64,000 nucleotides of DNA from Jutongia hominis (GTDB taxonomy: Bacteria > Bacillota > Clostridia > Lachnospirales > Lachnospiraceae): positions 1-64,000 of the forward strand of contig NZ_JACRSW010000011.1 in the NCBI RefSeq assembly GCF_014384965.1. Reading direction: 5' to 3'. How positions within the stretch are numbered: position 1 is the stretch's first letter; the number at the start of each line of letters is the position of its first letter. A model generated the notes under the pieces. The model was given only the letters and a program-made list of their open reading frames with translations, was not told the DNA's origin and made no database searches. Position numbers and translations under genes: made by a program. Below are positions 42,296 to 54,090 of this stretch, piece by piece.

Positions 42296-42982
42296 TTACC
42301 ATAAATCATATTGTTTCATAGTTTCTGCATTTCGATATTCATGCTTCTCATAATATCCTATCAGCTTACCTTCATCTCTAAGTGCCACCATGTAAACATC
42401 TTTATTCTGTTTCTCATTGTGAAAAGTATAGACGAAATTATGACTTTCATCTGCTGCAAACCAGTCCACTACCTGCTGTATTTTATCCCTGGATTCCGTA
42501 TTATGACAATCTGATAAACTTTTTCCGATAAGTTTATCTCCACCTCGCTTTGCATAGCTGATAACAGCTGCCGGATTCATGTAGATAATCTCATGTTTAA
42601 GATTGCATATAACAACAGATGCCCTGTCCTGATCAACAATACTCTTATAAAAGCTGACATAGGATTTAAACTTAGTTACCTTTTCATTATCCAGCCTCTT
42701 TTGAAGTTGTGGTTTCTTTCTTCGATAATAATCGTATATCTCTCCATCAGGTATCCAGATTTGTGCCTCATTTATCTTATCAAGTACAGCTTCAACAATC
42801 TGTTCATCTGCCAGTAAATCAGGTACTTTATCATGCTCTGTAACATATTTTTTGTATTCCTCAAACACCCAGCCTGTAATCTTATCCTTCTGTTTCATCT
42901 TGAAATTACTAAATGTCTTATTCATCTGTAAATGCTGACCATCTATCTTTTTATGTATTTTTGTCTTTTTACTTTTTGTCAA
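42296..42982 (-). CDS. PAS-domain-like ICE protein
   Basis: A 228-residue protein. The N-terminal 110 residues are unassigned (GWVFEEYKKYVTEHDK, DKINEAQIWIPDGEIYDYYR). Residues about 115-225 resemble a PAS domain (ASVVICNLKHEIIYMNPAAV, GGDKLIGKSLSDCH, VYMVALRDEGKLIGYYEKHE). It may sense a small ligand and signal to the element. Starts at TTG 42982 with AGGTGG 7 nt upstream, conserved in the relic copy. It is a separate unit, with a terminator just upstream at 43088. Confidence 0.65.
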   Translation of the reverse strand: MTKSKKTKIHKKIDGQHLQMNKTFSNFKMKQKDKITGWVFEEYKKYVTEHDKVPDLLADEQIVEAVLDKINEAQIWIPDGEIYDYYRRKKPQLQKRLDNEKVTKFKSYVSFYKSIVDQDRASVVICNLKHEIIYMNPAAVISYAKRGGDKLIGKSLSDCHNTESRDKIQQVVDWFAADESHNFVYTFHNEKQNKDVYMVALRDEGKLIGYYEKHEYRNAETMKQYDLW

Positions 42983-43087
42983 ATTTCTCCCACCTTTATA
43001 TAATTAGCAACTTTTGCAAGTATAGCGCATATTTCGCATTTATCTTTTCACATTATAACATCTATCATATTTATCCGTATTAAAAAA

Positions 43088-43113
43088 GGACGCAGAATCT
43101 CTCCCACGTCCTC
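43088..43113 (-). terminator. Terminator at the end of the conjugation-accessory operon
   Basis: AGGACG and CGTCCT pair on the minus strand, followed by TTTTTT. It is directly downstream of the DUF6674 gene. Confidence 0.75.
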
Positions 43114-43117
43114 ACAT

Positions 43118-44038
43118 CTATCTGGCTTTATCTTCTCTTACCTTCGATACTTCCTTATGTGCCGCTTCCTGCTTCACCTCATCCACACCTCTAGCCTCAA
43201 ATGCATCTGCATTATACTGATACTCCTGTGGTTCAGCAACCATTGACGAGTATACAATCTCCGCTTCCACTCGCTCAGTTTCTGTCCTCTCCGGTTCTGT
43301 CTGTTCCTGCTTATTCGCATTCTCCATATGCTTTTCCTTATCAAGCTGCACATTCATAGCGAGATTATCCAGCTTAACAATCGAAGCATCCAGATGTAGT
43401 TCCATTGACACAAGCATCTTTTTCACTGCTTTCATAGGTGCAAGCACCGCCTTTGTAATGGGATGGTTCTGCTCTTTCTGTGAGTAATCCACCTCCGGTT
43501 TGTCAGCAAAAGTGCGGAATGCATTGGCTGCTGTCTGCCCTGCTTCTCGAAATCCTTTTGCAAGAAGTGCTGTCTTTGCTATATCCTTATCCGTGGTCTT
43601 GATTGCGCCTCTTACATTTTCCCGGATATTAATAAGTCTTTTCTTAATTCCTAAGAACTCAGACACCCTGTATAATGCAGCTCTTCCCTTTGCCTTTGCT
43701 TCATCGACTATGCCCTTAGCAGTAGATTTGACCTGTTCTTTCACTTCTAATACCTGTGACTTTATCTGCTCACATCTGGTATTAAGTCGCTCCTGTGCTT
43801 CTGACAATGCCTTTTTTGCATTATTGACAAGTGTATCTTCCTGCATTTCTTTAATCTGGTTCTGCATATGAGTAAGTTCTTCCGTCATGGAATCAATCTT
43901 TTTCTCCAGTCCATCCACATAGCTGCATATCTCAAATACATCGTTTGCCTGCTCTTTCATGGCATTCTTCTTTAATAATTCGAGAAGTTCTCTTATGACC
44001 TCCTCATTGGTAAGTGTTTTTCCTGCTTCCATATCCAT
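43118..44038 (-). CDS. DUF6674 family ICE protein
   Basis: A 306-residue, highly helical protein with coiled coil (FEICSYVDGLEKKIDSMTEE, LSEAQERLNTRCEQIKSQVL), a short hydrophobic-basic middle (VSEFLGIKKRLINIRENVRG) and an acidic tail. The layout matches DUF6674, found only in Firmicutes conjugative elements. The function is unknown; a structural or regulatory role in transfer is possible. GGAGG lies 6 nt upstream. Last gene of the operon. Confidence 0.7.
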   Translation of the reverse strand: MDMEAGKTLTNEEVIRELLELLKKNAMKEQANDVFEICSYVDGLEKKIDSMTEELTHMQNQIKEMQEDTLVNNAKKALSEAQERLNTRCEQIKSQVLEVKEQVKSTAKGIVDEAKAKGRAALYRVSEFLGIKKRLINIRENVRGAIKTTDKDIAKTALLAKGFREAGQTAANAFRTFADKPEVDYSQKEQNHPITKAVLAPMKAVKKMLVSMELHLDASIVKLDNLAMNVQLDKEKHMENANKQEQTEPERTETERVEAEIVYSSMVAEPQEYQYNADAFEARGVDEVKQEAAHKEVSKVREDKAR

Positions 44039-44097
44039 TCTGTTTCCTCCATTCTGAAACGGGGCAGCCTTGACCGCCCCTATAACCTGATTACTAA

Positions 44098-44787
44098 TTA
44101 TCGAAAGGGTGTTGCCTCTTTGTCCTTCTCTTTATCGGGATTGCCATGATGTTTCTCGGCACTCTCCCTCGCCTTTTCATTGCTCTTATCCTTTGCTTTC
44201 TCATATTCCGAGATAATCTCATTATAGAGTTTTTCCCTGAAATCCTTTGTGACCGGATAGCAGACATCCTGGTAGATTGGCTTTCCCTGCTCATCCACCT
44301 GCTTTGTCTTATAAGATGGCATTGATACAAAGATTTTCTCTTTTCCCTGCACGATATTGATGTTATTTACGATGAAACTATTTTCAAAATAAATGCGGGC
44401 AAGTCCCTTGATGTTACTGCCTTCCCTCTCATAAGGTGTCACAGTTACGGAAAACTCAGGCATTTCCTGTGTTCTGTCCTGCTTCTGTGTCTCCTCTTTC
44501 TCCGGTTCTTTGATTCTTGCATAGGCATCAAGGATATTGGTATAGAGTTCCTCTCGAAACTCTGCTGTGATAGGATTGCACACATCCTTATAGATCACGC
44601 CATTGCTTTCATCACGCTCATTGGAGCGGTATCTAGGCATTGATACGAAAAGCTCTCCCTTGTCCTTATTCTCAAGGATTGCTATATTGGTAATCTTAAA
44701 TGAATCACCAAATACTACTGTTGCAAATCCTTTGATGTTGCTGCCCTCTTTCGCTCTTACTTCGTTTACCTTAATTGAATACTTCAT
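44098..44787 (-). CDS. Tandem SpoVG-domain protein
   Basis: A 229-residue protein with two SpoVG-like domains in tandem: residues 1-95 (KGFATVVFGDSFKITNIAI, FVSMPRYRSN, DVCNPITAEFREELY) and about 115-215 (KGLARIYFENSFIVNNINI, FVSMPSYKTK, DVCYPVTKDFREKLY). SpoVG proteins bind DNA or RNA and regulate; the doubled form is typical of ICEs. A basic tail follows. A decayed copy lies at 5382-5675. GAGG site 8-9 nt upstream. Confidence 0.8.
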   Translation of the reverse strand: MKYSIKVNEVRAKEGSNIKGFATVVFGDSFKITNIAILENKDKGELFVSMPRYRSNERDESNGVIYKDVCNPITAEFREELYTNILDAYARIKEPEKEETQKQDRTQEMPEFSVTVTPYEREGSNIKGLARIYFENSFIVNNINIVQGKEKIFVSMPSYKTKQVDEQGKPIYQDVCYPVTKDFREKLYNEIISEYEKAKDKSNEKARESAEKHHGNPDKEKDKEATPFR

Positions 44788-44790
44788 ATG

Positions 44791-45189
44791 CTATTCCTCG
44801 CTTTCTTTTTGTTCTTTGTTTTTCTCCGGTATGATAAGCTCACACCAAAGCTGCTCTATCTGTTCACAAGACAATCTGCCATTAAGCCAGTTGCCAAGTG
44901 TAACAACCATTCCATCCTGCTCATAATAGAGCCACTCCTGTGTTTCAATGTTCCCCTCATACACGATGGTCACATCAAAATCAGGCATGAATAATCCTTC
45001 CTCTGCATCCCATACACAGGCTATTCCCTGTCTGAGTGTCAGATTCAGGCTTTCGACATACACAGACCAGCCGCTTACGACTATCTGAAAGTCATCATCA
45101 ATCTCTGCAATATCATCCTCGATGTCGATTAGCTCTTCCATCTCTGATACAGCTTCTTCCACATCACACAGTCTGTATCTTTTATTCAT
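44791..45189 (-). CDS. Acidic ICE protein of unknown function
   Basis: A 132-residue protein, not recognised: acidic helix (DVEEAVSEMEELIDIEDDIA), then a strand-rich region (WSVYVESLNLTLRQGIACVW) and WLYYEQDGMVVTLGNWLNG. The ATG at 45189 overlaps the sortase stop by 8 bp, with AAGGAGG upstream, so it is translated along with the sortase. Confidence 0.65.
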   Translation of the reverse strand: MNKRYRLCDVEEAVSEMEELIDIEDDIAEIDDDFQIVVSGWSVYVESLNLTLRQGIACVWDAEEGLFMPDFDVTIVYEGNIETQEWLYYEQDGMVVTLGNWLNGRLSCEQIEQLWCELIIPEKNKEQKESEE

Positions 45190-45799
45190 CCACAACTGCC
45201 TCCTTATATCTGCATCTGACCACAAAACGCATAGTACCCTTCTGCGAACAGGTAAAAAGAGTTAATTCTTTTTCCTCTCCCTGAGTCTTGATGCTGTTGT
45301 CATAAGGATTTACCACCTCTGTACCTGTTACCTCATAGATATGAGTCTGTCCGTTTTTGTCGATAATTGTCACATTATCTCCTATGGAAATCTGATTTAG
45401 TGGTGTGAAAAATGTGCCATATCTGCTACCATTATGACCGCACAGCACACAGTTACCACTTTCTCCGATTCCTGCTGTCTCAGGTATGTGACCAATCCCG
45501 ACATTAAGGACATCCACACTCGTTCCTTCCATTACCGGATATCTGATATCTATGCTCGGTATCTCAATGATGCCGATAACACCGCCTTCTTTAAGAATGG
45601 CTTCATCCTCTTCACTAATGGAGGTTTGCTCTTCCTCCACATCTGTTTCTTCATCGTAATCATCCTCCAATGTCTGCTCAAATTCACTTATGAGCTGTTC
45701 TGTCTGTTTTTCTCCGGTTGCCCGCCAGAAAAAAGGGACTGCCATAATGGCAATCCCTGCTGTAATCAGTAGTCCTGCGACCACTTTTCTTATGCTCAT
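45182..45799 (-). CDS. Sortase (class D-like)
   Basis: A 205-residue membrane-anchored transpeptidase: N-terminal helix (VVAGLLITAGIAIMAVPFFW), acidic linker, then the sortase barrel with His in CVLCGHNGSRYG, Cys in LTLFTCSQKG and Arg in MRFVVRCR. It would attach LPXTG-type proteins to the wall, probably an adhesin of the conjugation apparatus. I see no LPXTG substrate in the window. The ATG at 45799 has AGGAG 9 nt upstream. Confidence 0.85.
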   Translation of the reverse strand: MSIRKVVAGLLITAGIAIMAVPFFWRATGEKQTEQLISEFEQTLEDDYDEETDVEEEQTSISEEDEAILKEGGVIGIIEIPSIDIRYPVMEGTSVDVLNVGIGHIPETAGIGESGNCVLCGHNGSRYGTFFTPLNQISIGDNVTIIDKNGQTHIYEVTGTEVVNPYDNSIKTQGEEKELTLFTCSQKGTMRFVVRCRYKEAVVDE

Positions 45800-45812
45800 A
45801 TTATTCACTCTC

Positions 45813-48800
45813 CTATCGTGTTCTGCCCTCTCTGTCGGCTGGATAAGCACCTTTATCCTCTGCTACAATTGCTGCAGCTTCCATTCTGTCATCAGCTTCT
45901 CTTTCTTCCTCCGGTCCGCTCAGGTCTGCATCCACAGCCTTTGCGTTCTCAAGATCAAGCTGGGCATTCAGTTCACATTGTCTTGCCAGCTTTTCTTCCA
46001 GTTCCTTGCTGTATGCAAATGGCTTGTCATACTCAGTCTTTGATGCTTCAAGGTCATTCTGGTACTGCTCAATCTTCTTTTCTAAGAAATCAATGTTCTC
46101 ATGAAGTCCATTAAACAGGTTTTCAAGCTTCACCATGCTGCCGACAGGACTTGTAGAAAGCTCTGCCTTGTACTCAGTCTTTCCACGAAGCACCATATAA
46201 TTGATGCCAAGGAAGTTCTTTTCCGCAAGCAGCTCAAATCCGTGGAATTTACCGATTGCAGTTGTCTCTCCGGTCTTGCATTTGCTGATTGCTTCAAGCA
46301 TCATGGTTCCACCATCCACACGCTCTGTGTAGGTTGCTTTGCCTATGGTAATGGCAAATTCCGGATTTTCTATCAGTTCCTTATCCCTTGCTTTTACATC
46401 CTCACGGACATTGGCAAGCTTTTCTGTTGCTGTCTTAATGAGCTTCGGGTACTTAATCATAAAGTTGTCCTGAAGTCCATATCTCTGATTGTCATAGGAT
46501 GCCTTCAAAAGCTTTAATCTCTGGACATCATTGTCAATCTCCATCTTTTCCTTGATCAGAGGATTGCCTGTAGCAACCGCCTTAATCTCTGCATAGGAAA
46601 GTGTTGCCTCGTCGATATCCTCGCAGCTTCGGCTTACTGCCTTGCTTGTCATAACCTGACTGATAAAACGCTGCTTATTCTCGACGAGTGACCAGTTGTA
46701 TGCATCAAAGGTTCCTTTGGTGACATATCTGTAGATTGCCACCTCTTCATTTTCGTTGCCTTGTCGTATGCCTCGTCCTTCCCTCTGTTCAATAGAAGAA
46801 GGCTTCCACGGACAATCGACATGGTGCATTGCAACAAGGTGTGTCTGCACATTGACACCTGTACCACATTTATCCGTAGAACCGATAAGCACTTTCTTTT
46901 TACCTGTCCTCATTTCCTTAAAAAGTGCATCCCTCTGTGCATCTGTCTTGGCATCATGGATAAATGCTATCTCCTCTGCCGGAATACCATACTGGATAAG
47001 TGTTTCCTTCAGATAATCATAGATGGTAAAGTCCTTATCCGGTCCCGGTGTGCCGATGTCCGAAAAAATAAGCTGGCAGCCTATATGACCATTGGCATTT
47101 CCTTTCTCATATTCCTTCCAGACATTCTCCGCTACCTTATTGAGCTTTCCATCCGGATTATTTGGTGCGTCCTTATCAATCAGCCTTGCATCTGTTCCGA
47201 GTAATCTTGCCTCATGGGTAATCTTTAGGAAGTTGTCCACACTTGGATCAACTCCACCGCCTCTGATACGCTCTGCCCTCACAACAAAGTCTTCCATGAC
47301 CTGTTTTACATACCAGTCAGGCTCTGACTCCACTATAATAGGCTTGCCGCCACGGAGAGCCGGCACATCAAGGTCCAGCATATCGGCAGTCTGCACATCT
47401 GCTACCTCACGGAAGATATTCATAAGCTCCGGCAGATTCGTAAACTTATTGAATCTGCTCTTAAAACGGAATCCACTTCCCTCTACAGTAAGCTCCAGTG
47501 CTGTTGTCACTTCACCAAAGTTCGCTGCCCATGAATCAAAGTGATAAATCCCCATCTCTTCAAGTGCCGCTTTCTGCAAGTAAAGCTGCATGACATACAT
47601 CTCACACATGGTATTGGATATCGGTGTACCAGTTGCAAACACAATGCCTCTGCCATCATTTATCTCAGACAAATACTGGCATTTAAGCTGCATATCCGTT
47701 GACTTTTTCGCTCCACTGCTGCTGATACCGGACACATTATTCATCTTGGAAAAAATCGCAAGGTTCTTAAAATTATGTGCTTCGTCTACCATAATTGAAT
47801 CCACACCAAGTTCCTCAAAGGTAATAAGGTCATCCTTCCTGCTCTCATCAGATAGAGATTTCAGCTGTTCCTCCAGCTTTTTCTTCTGACTCTCCATCTG
47901 CTTTACGGTCCATCGTTCTCCGTTACGCTCCTTCATCTCATCAATCGCATAGCTGATTTCTTCAATCTGCTCATTAAGCATCCTCTCCTTTCTCTCTGCC
48001 GAGATAGGAATTTTCTCAAACTGCGAATGCGACATGATAATACAGTCATAATCTCCAGTCGCAATCCTTGATACAAACTGCTTTCTGCGACTCTTTTCAA
48101 AGTCACGCTCTGTGGCAACTAAGATATTGGCTGATGGATAAAGCCTTAAAAACTCTGATGCAGTCTGACCGATAAGCGGCTTTGGAACAACCATGATGGT
48201 CTTATTGGCAAGTCCTAGTCTTTTCTGTTCCATGCAGGCAGCCATCATCTCAAAGGACTTTCCGGCACCGACACAGTGTGCCAGCAGGGTATTTCCTCCA
48301 AGAAGAATTCTTGCCACCGCATTCTTCTGGTGTGGCTTTAGCTCAATCGCCGGATTCATTCCCGGAAACTGTAAGTGGCTTCCGTCATACTCACGCAGAC
48401 GGATGTTATTAAATGTCTCGTTGTAATACTCCACATACTTCTGTCTGCGCTCCGGCTCTGAAAACAGCCACTCCTTGAACTTCTCTTTAATCATGTTCTG
48501 CTTTTCCCTTGCAAGCATTGTCTCATTCTTATTGACTTCGTAATGATATTGGCCATCTCCGTCATCAATCCTGTCCCTTACTGTTACAGTTTTAAGATTC
48601 AGCGTATCCTCAAAAATAGAATAAGCATCCATGCGGCTTGTACCATAGGTCTTAGTAGCTGCCACTGAATGCTTATCCATGCTTTTATTCTCGATGAACC
48701 ATTCCATGCTCATCTTATTTAAGTGTACCTGAATGCCTGTATTGTAATACTGGCTTCTGACTGCCCTTGCTCTTCTTGGTGTATTGAGAAGCTCATAGAT

Positions 48801-51800
48801 AAACTGCTCATAATCAAGCGGCTCAATCCATGTCGTGCCAATCTTTACATCAATATCCGAGGCTTCAATCCACTCCGGCTGCACCTTTTCAAGTGCTGCC
48901 ACATTGCCTGCAAATCTTTCTGCCTGTGGATTGTCTGTATCCGCTGCCATAGCCTTTGCTACACGAAGCTTGTCTCTCACATTTCCGGAAAGATACTCGT
49001 CTGCTGTCTCCCAGCCGATATCGGGATTGTTCTCGTTGTAGCGGTCGGGATTTAAGAAAATCAGTCCATCCAGTTCTTCCACAAGAACTGCCCTTCTAAG
49101 CTCTGCCAAAGCATCGTCACTTAGAGTTATCTCATCCACTGTCTGTCCAGACTTTTCTGCAAGTTCTTCCTTTGCATTTGTAATATCCGGCTCATAGATA
49201 GAAAGCATATAGGCAAGATTTACATATCCAAATTCATTGACGGATACATTTAATGCTTCCACAGCAGTCTCCACTCTGTCTATGACAGTCTTTGCCTTAA
49301 TCGTCTGCTTATAAAACATATCCGCTTTTTTCACCTCCCCATCTTCGTTTACTTCCTCAAGGCTGCAAAGAAGTGGGTAATCGCTGTCATCCCTGAATGC
49401 TATTCTGTTTGCTTTTGAAGTAATGGCTCCATACTGCTTTACGAAGGCATCATATTTTACATTAAGAAGTCTCTGCTTATCAGAAAGCTCCTCCTCGCTG
49501 CAGCCATCCATCTGGATATCAATCAGCTCTCTTGTTATCTGTCTGATTTCATCAAGGCTTCGGATTCGCTCCTCGGCAGTCTGTGATACTTCTTTTTTTA
49601 CCATCTCGGAATTTTCCCTGTAATAGAGTTTTCCTTCAAAAAATGTGTAAGTGTAGTTTCTCACATCCGGATCAGCTGGGATAACTTCCTCTGTCTGCTC
49701 CGCCTCATCTGCCACTCTCTCAAAATCTGTCATCTGGGCTTTGATATTTCCGATTGCCTTATTGAGAGCCTCGTACATATTGAAGTTCTCATCATTATTC
49801 ACACAGACTGTATATCTGCTGTCCTGTCCGTAAATCCTTGTGTCATATTCCATAGATCCAAGCATCATCTCCGGATGCTCTGCAAAATAAGAGTTGACTG
49901 CAATGCCATTCTCAGTTACACCAAGGTGTACCCAGTCAGGTTCAATATCAATCTTTCTCTCCCTCTTCTGCAAAAACAGGATATCTGCTGTCACTTCGGT
50001 TCCTGCATTATCTTTAAATGCAGTATTCGGAAGTCTTACTGCTCCCACAAGCTCTGCTCTTTCAGCCAGATACTTTCGGATAGTAGGATTTGCCTTATCA
50101 AGTGTTCCCTTTGTGGTGATTACTGAAACCATGCCTCCCGGTCTTACCTGATCAAGTGCTTTTGCCAGAAAATAATCGTGGATACGGAAGTTATACTTGT
50201 TGTACTTTGGATCAAATACCTTATAATCACCAAATGGCACATTTCCGACAACCACATCAAAGAAGTTATCCGGATATGTGGTATTCTCAAATCCTGTGAT
50301 ACTGATATTGGCATTCTGATAAAGCTGCTTTGCAATTCTTCCTGAAATGCTGTCAAGCTCCACCCCATACAGCTTGCTTCTCTGCATTGGTGCCGGCATA
50401 CTTCCAAAGAAGTTACCGATACCCATAGATGGCTCTAATACATTGCCGCCTCTGAAACCAAACTGGACAAGTGCCGAATTTATGCACATGGCAATCTCCG
50501 GTGAAGTATAAAAGGCGTTATTTACTGTTGCCCTTGCAGCACTGTATTCCTCATCAGATAAAAGGTCTTTCAGCTCTGCATATTCTTTGCTCCAGCCTGC
50601 GTTATTCTCATCAAATGCCTGTGACAGTCCGCCCCATCCGACAAACTTCGACAGAGTTTTCTGTTCCTCCGGTGTGGCAAGCCTGTTCTCTGATTCAATC
50701 TGCTTTAAAGTGCGGATTGCATCCATATTCCACTGGTATCTGGTCTTGGGACCGCCTTTTTCCATTTTCCAGAGGTTATAGTGGAAATTGTGTTTCGTCT
50801 GCCCGGCAACATTCTTCTCATTTTCAAGACTTTCTACTTGCTGTACTGGTTCCTGCTTTGGTGTAAAATCTACAGTTTCCTGTGATTCTGTATCAGCCTG
50901 AATATCATCCACAGATACTGATACTGCATCATCTGAAACCACATGTCCATTCTCATCAATCTTGGTTTCCCAGCCATTCGCTATTGCTCTTTCCCTGGTT
51001 TCAAGACGATTGGCTTTTACACTATCCTCGATATCAAAGAATCTCTTATAGACCGGATTCATCTTATCCCTGTCAGCCTTCTGCTTTGTCTCCTGATAAT
51101 ACTTCTTCTGGTCTTCTCCGCAGTAAAATGGCTGTTTTACCATATAAGATAAGATTTCATATAACTCACGCCAGTCGAGAGCACCTTCTTTACGCACACC
51201 ATTCCTGTTCTTATAGCTGATCTTCACATATCCGCTTCTGATTGAGTACTCCACAAGACCATACTTATTGTTGGAATATGCCTTTCTTTCTGCATTATCT
51301 GTCCCTAATGCAATATCCCTGATAAGGTCAAGTTTATTGGGCATAAATGCAAAATCAGACTGCACCACATCCATAAGGAATGCCCTAAACGGAGTGTAGC
51401 AGCTGCAATCTGTTACAAGAATCTCCGCCGCATCACGCAGGTCTTCATCAAGCTCTGCAATACGCTTGGCATAATCAATCGGTGTAATATACTGAAGCTC
51501 TGATGGATCTTTTTCAGTTGTTTCAGCTTCTATCTCTGCACCATATTCTGCCTGTGTTACCATGCGGTCTTCATTGGCAGTTTCCTGTGGTGTCATGCCT
51601 TTTGCACTTACATAATCTCTGTTAGAAGCATAGCTCTCCGGCTCATCCGGTATTGCATAATCATCAATCTCTGATTCTGCCTCTTCCGGTTCCACTTCCT
51701 GATATTCGGCATCAATGACCTCATCATCCTCACGGAGTCCGTCCATCGCAAGCTCATCAATACGAGGTGTCTCAGACTGGTATTCCCCTGTAAGAATAAG

Positions 51801-53465
51801 GACACCAAGCTCTTTTTCGATATCTTTCCACGAAACATATCCTTCAACCTCTCCATCCTCATCTCGCCACTGAAAACGCAGTCCATTCCCATGAAATGTG
51901 TCATATCCGTGCAGTCCCAGTCCATCAACCGGCCAGCCTGCACCTCCCTGACCATACTCTGCTTTGATACGCTTTGCTCTGGTTCCTGCATCAATCTCTG
52001 TTTCAAAAATCTTGCATACCCTGCCCTTACCACCGATAAAACCTGTACCTCTCATAAGCACCTGTTTGATATACTCACTTGGTACTGTTGCAGACTTTTT
52101 GGGATTCAGGTAATTGTATTTACCTGCTAATGCAGCTTTTCTGTCCTGCTCGAACTGACGCATAAACTGATTATTGTTTTCGTCCTCAGTATGAATGGTG
52201 CCAATGCTTGCCTGCCCATTCTGGTCGAAAAAAAAGGAAGCCTGTGTATATTCGGCTTCCTTACTGACACCCAATGAATTGATTTCATCAAGTTCCCTAT
52301 TCAGTTCTGTATCATCTGATTCTAGTGGAATCGCATCACTATCTGATTCAGTACCACTTCCTCTGCCTGCATCTTCGCCTGCTCTCTTATCTTCCACATC
52401 TCCATTGTCGATGACGGATCCTGTGGCTTGTGCTTCGCCAGATACTGCATCTCTAACTGGTCGTACAGCTGATTCGCTTCCTCCTCTACCGCTGACATCT
52501 TCTCGTACATCTTCCCGAATCTCATCAGCGTCTTGTATCTTGCCGGCTCGTTCTCTTTGAGATAGTTCATCGCCATCCTTCCGTATTTGCCCAGCTTCGT
52601 GAGATTCTCCGTCTCGTCCGGCATCTCTATCTGCGGATAAAGCAGTCCGTCCACTTCCTTGTAAGTCATTTCTTCTAACATATCCAATTCTCCTTTCGCT
52701 CTCGATTGCCTTTAAGTTACGACTAAATTCTCTAAGAACACTACAGGAGACATCGCATACAATGGAACCAAGACGGTAAATGATCTCTTCGTCTTTGATA
52801 TTTACGATCTGACTAAAATCCTGTTCTTGCACAGATAAGTCAAATCCGCATCTCGTCCCTACAGCATACATGACACTTGCATATACAAGCTGCTCCATGT
52901 CCATTTCCTGCTGTAAGCCATTGCGTTTCTTACTTTCTTCCTTTATCACACTACCTGATAGCTGCATAAGTTCGGTCATTCGGTCTCCGAACTCTTCTTT
53001 TATTATAAGCCAAACATCTGTTCCTGTAAACTGTTTTAATATATTTTTTAGAGACTCCCTGTCGCTGTTATCGTACTGCTCAATCTGACCTTCTGACACA
53101 AGAAAATCCACATAATCCTTAAGATTTTCTCCCTCAAGGTCCCATGTCAGCTTAACATTCTTCCCTCCGGTATCACTGATATCAAAGATATACCTCATGC
53201 GTGGATTCAGTGCCCTTGACGGGAAGATCGCGCAGCCTTTCGCACCACGCTTTACATATCTTCCCACCTTTTTCCAGGTATCATAATCTGCCATGAGTGT
53301 GCTTTTTTCCGGAGGTCTCTGAGCTGTTACCATAACGATATTGTCAAATTCATAGCGGTATAACTGACCTGCGACCTTTAACACATCCTTCCAGTTCTTT
53401 TCTGATCTGGTGATGTTACCAATCTCAGAATCGTATATCGCTTTGACCTTCATATCAACGCCCAT
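45813..53465 (-). CDS. Giant ICE protein: ArdC/LtrC-like domain, DNA methyltransferase and SNF2-type helicase
   Basis: A 2550-residue protein. N-terminal domain (about 1-250) of the LtrC/ArdC type ([39 protein letters not shown]); a charged low-complexity stretch (about 260-400) that overlaps the nested tnpV-like gene; a methyltransferase near 990-1130 ([24 protein letters not shown]); a helicase with Walker [12 protein letters not shown] near 1735, DEAH in [10 protein letters not shown] near 1896 and motif VI ([16 protein letters not shown]) near 2220. Such proteins are common in Tn1549-like elements and may protect or process transferred DNA. The ATG at 53465 has GGAGG 8 nt upstream. Confidence 0.85.
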   Translation of the reverse strand: MGVDMKVKAIYDSEIGNITRSEKNWKDVLKVAGQLYRYEFDNIVMVTAQRPPEKSTLMADYDTWKKVGRYVKRGAKGCAIFPSRALNPRMRYIFDISDTGGKNVKLTWDLEGENLKDYVDFLVSEGQIEQYDNSDRESLKNILKQFTGTDVWLIIKEEFGDRMTELMQLSGSVIKEESKKRNGLQQEMDMEQLVYASVMYAVGTRCGFDLSVQEQDFSQIVNIKDEEIIYRLGSIVCDVSCSVLREFSRNLKAIESERRIGYVRRNDLQGSGRTALSADRDAGRDGESHEAGQIRKDGDELSQRERAGKIQDADEIREDVREDVSGRGGSESAVRPVRDAVSGEAQATGSVIDNGDVEDKRAGEDAGRGSGTESDSDAIPLESDDTELNRELDEINSLGVSKEAEYTQASFFFDQNGQASIGTIHTEDENNNQFMRQFEQDRKAALAGKYNYLNPKKSATVPSEYIKQVLMRGTGFIGGKGRVCKIFETEIDAGTRAKRIKAEYGQGGAGWPVDGLGLHGYDTFHGNGLRFQWRDEDGEVEGYVSWKDIEKELGVLILTGEYQSETPRIDELAMDGLREDDEVIDAEYQEVEPEEAESEIDDYAIPDEPESYASNRDYVSAKGMTPQETANEDRMVTQAEYGAEIEAETTEKDPSELQYITPIDYAKRIAELDEDLRDAAEILVTDCSCYTPFRAFLMDVVQSDFAFMPNKLDLIRDIALGTDNAERKAYSNNKYGLVEYSIRSGYVKISYKNRNGVRKEGALDWRELYEILSYMVKQPFYCGEDQKKYYQETKQKADRDKMNPVYKRFFDIEDSVKANRLETRERAIANGWETKIDENGHVVSDDAVSVSVDDIQADTESQETVDFTPKQEPVQQVESLENEKNVAGQTKHNFHYNLWKMEKGGPKTRYQWNMDAIRTLKQIESENRLATPEEQKTLSKFVGWGGLSQAFDENNAGWSKEYAELKDLLSDEEYSAARATVNNAFYTSPEIAMCINSALVQFGFRGGNVLEPSMGIGNFFGSMPAPMQRSKLYGVELDSISGRIAKQLYQNANISITGFENTTYPDNFFDVVVGNVPFGDYKVFDPKYNKYNFRIHDYFLAKALDQVRPGGMVSVITTKGTLDKANPTIRKYLAERAELVGAVRLPNTAFKDNAGTEVTADILFLQKRERKIDIEPDWVHLGVTENGIAVNSYFAEHPEMMLGSMEYDTRIYGQDSRYTVCVNNDENFNMYEALNKAIGNIKAQMTDFERVADEAEQTEEVIPADPDVRNYTYTFFEGKLYYRENSEMVKKEVSQTAEERIRSLDEIRQITRELIDIQMDGCSEEELSDKQRLLNVKYDAFVKQYGAITSKANRIAFRDDSDYPLLCSLEEVNEDGEVKKADMFYKQTIKAKTVIDRVETAVEALNVSVNEFGYVNLAYMLSIYEPDITNAKEELAEKSGQTVDEITLSDDALAELRRAVLVEELDGLIFLNPDRYNENNPDIGWETADEYLSGNVRDKLRVAKAMAADTDNPQAERFAGNVAALEKVQPEWIEASDIDVKIGTTWIEPLDYEQFIYELLNTPRRARAVRSQYYNTGIQVHLNKMSMEWFIENKSMDKHSVAATKTYGTSRMDAYSIFEDTLNLKTVTVRDRIDDGDGQYHYEVNKNETMLAREKQNMIKEKFKEWLFSEPERRQKYVEYYNETFNNIRLREYDGSHLQFPGMNPAIELKPHQKNAVARILLGGNTLLAHCVGAGKSFEMMAACMEQKRLGLANKTIMVVPKPLIGQTASEFLRLYPSANILVATERDFEKSRRKQFVSRIATGDYDCIIMSHSQFEKIPISAERKERMLNEQIEEISYAIDEMKERNGERWTVKQMESQKKKLEEQLKSLSDESRKDDLITFEELGVDSIMVDEAHNFKNLAIFSKMNNVSGISSSGAKKSTDMQLKCQYLSEINDGRGIVFATGTPISNTMCEMYVMQLYLQKAALEEMGIYHFDSWAANFGEVTTALELTVEGSGFRFKSRFNKFTNLPELMNIFREVADVQTADMLDLDVPALRGGKPIIVESEPDWYVKQVMEDFVVRAERIRGGGVDPSVDNFLKITHEARLLGTDARLIDKDAPNNPDGKLNKVAENVWKEYEKGNANGHIGCQLIFSDIGTPGPDKDFTIYDYLKETLIQYGIPAEEIAFIHDAKTDAQRDALFKEMRTGKKKVLIGSTDKCGTGVNVQTHLVAMHHVDCPWKPSSIEQREGRGIRQGNENEEVAIYRYVTKGTFDAYNWSLVENKQRFISQVMTSKAVSRSCEDIDEATLSYAEIKAVATGNPLIKEKMEIDNDVQRLKLLKASYDNQRYGLQDNFMIKYPKLIKTATEKLANVREDVKARDKELIENPEFAITIGKATYTERVDGGTMMLEAISKCKTGETTAIGKFHGFELLAEKNFLGINYMVLRGKTEYKAELSTSPVGSMVKLENLFNGLHENIDFLEKKIEQYQNDLEASKTEYDKPFAYSKELEEKLARQCELNAQLDLENAKAVDADLSGPEEEREADDRMEAAAIVAEDKGAYPADREGRTR
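52322..52681 (-). CDS. TnpV-like protein nested in another frame of the giant gene
   Basis: A 119-residue open frame, [20 protein letters not shown]..., with the TnpV-family pattern ([20 protein letters not shown], a run of helices, EEVVLNQIV). It has its own AAAGGAG site 8 nt before ATG 52681 but lies wholly inside codons 262-382 of the 2550-codon gene, on the same strand. The overlapping part of the giant protein is low in complexity, as if constrained by the nested gene. Function unknown; TnpV is a transposon-associated family. Confidence 0.65.
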   Translation of the reverse strand: MLEEMTYKEVDGLLYPQIEMPDETENLTKLGKYGRMAMNYLKENEPARYKTLMRFGKMYEKMSAVEEEANQLYDQLEMQYLAKHKPQDPSSTMEMWKIREQAKMQAEEVVLNQIVMRFH

Positions 53466-53479
53466 ACCTTTGTCCTCCT

Positions 53480-53848
53480 CTACTTAAACATCTCTGCAAA
53501 CAATCCTTTAAATAGCTTTAACTCATCCTTATCCAGCTCGATTGCAAATTCATTGTCGATTGCCTGTTTTTCGCATTTATCCTTTTTCTTTGCAATCTTA
53601 CGCACCACACGAAGAAGCACATAGCACTCCTTGGACTTTGCAATGCTCTGTTTAAAGGTCAGCTCATCCTCATCGACTGACTTCTGTGTCTGATAGATAA
53701 TCTCTTTTAACTTATCATTGATACCATCTACTTCCTCAAGGGAAATAATAACGGATGCCTTAGAAGCACCCGATCTGTCCCACTCCTTATGAAGTTCCTT
53801 TACTAAAAACTCCATGTTCTTAATTACTGTTGTTGAATCACTTTTCAT
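53480..53848 (-). CDS. Helical ICE protein of unknown function
   Basis: A 122-residue charged helical protein ([40 protein letters not shown]), not recognised. It has GGAGG 9 nt upstream and overlaps the DpnD/PcfM-like gene by 4 bp (ATGA), and lies 14 bp before the giant gene, so it belongs to the transfer operon. Confidence 0.65.
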   Translation of the reverse strand: MKSDSTTVIKNMEFLVKELHKEWDRSGASKASVIISLEEVDGINDKLKEIIYQTQKSVDEDELTFKQSIAKSKECYVLLRVVRKIAKKKDKCEKQAIDNEFAIELDKDELKLFKGLFAEMFK

Positions 53849-54063
53849 CTTGCTTTTCCTCCGTTTTTTTTTAATGAAGAAGGGAGCTGACCTTCGCTGA
53901 TAGGTGCAAAATCAACTCCCTTCATGTCCTCTGCTCCAAGGACTATCTGCTCTGCATAATACATATCCATTGCCTTATTGATGGCATCGTCAAGCGACTC
54001 TGCCTTTACTTTCTGTACTCGTGAAAGCACTTCTTTTATCTCAACATCAAATTCCTGTTCCAT
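53845..54063 (-). CDS. DpnD/PcfM-family small protein
   Basis: A 72-residue protein with FDVEIKEVLSRVQKVKAESL and DAINKAMDMYYAEQIVLGAEDMKGVDF, the DpnD/PcfM pattern found in ICEs and conjugative plasmids (PcfM of pCF10). Its role in transfer is not defined. AGGAGG lies 9 nt upstream. Confidence 0.75.
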   Translation of the reverse strand: MEQEFDVEIKEVLSRVQKVKAESLDDAINKAMDMYYAEQIVLGAEDMKGVDFAPISEGQLPSSLKKNGGKAR

Positions 54064-54090
54064 ATGATATCGCCTCCTGTAAAAATCTCA

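Noticed and set aside
48193..53088. Many long plus-strand frames opposite the giant gene
   Set aside because: They are antisense shadows with no ribosome binding sites and no family pattern; only the same-strand nested TnpV-like frame has its own site and family signature.
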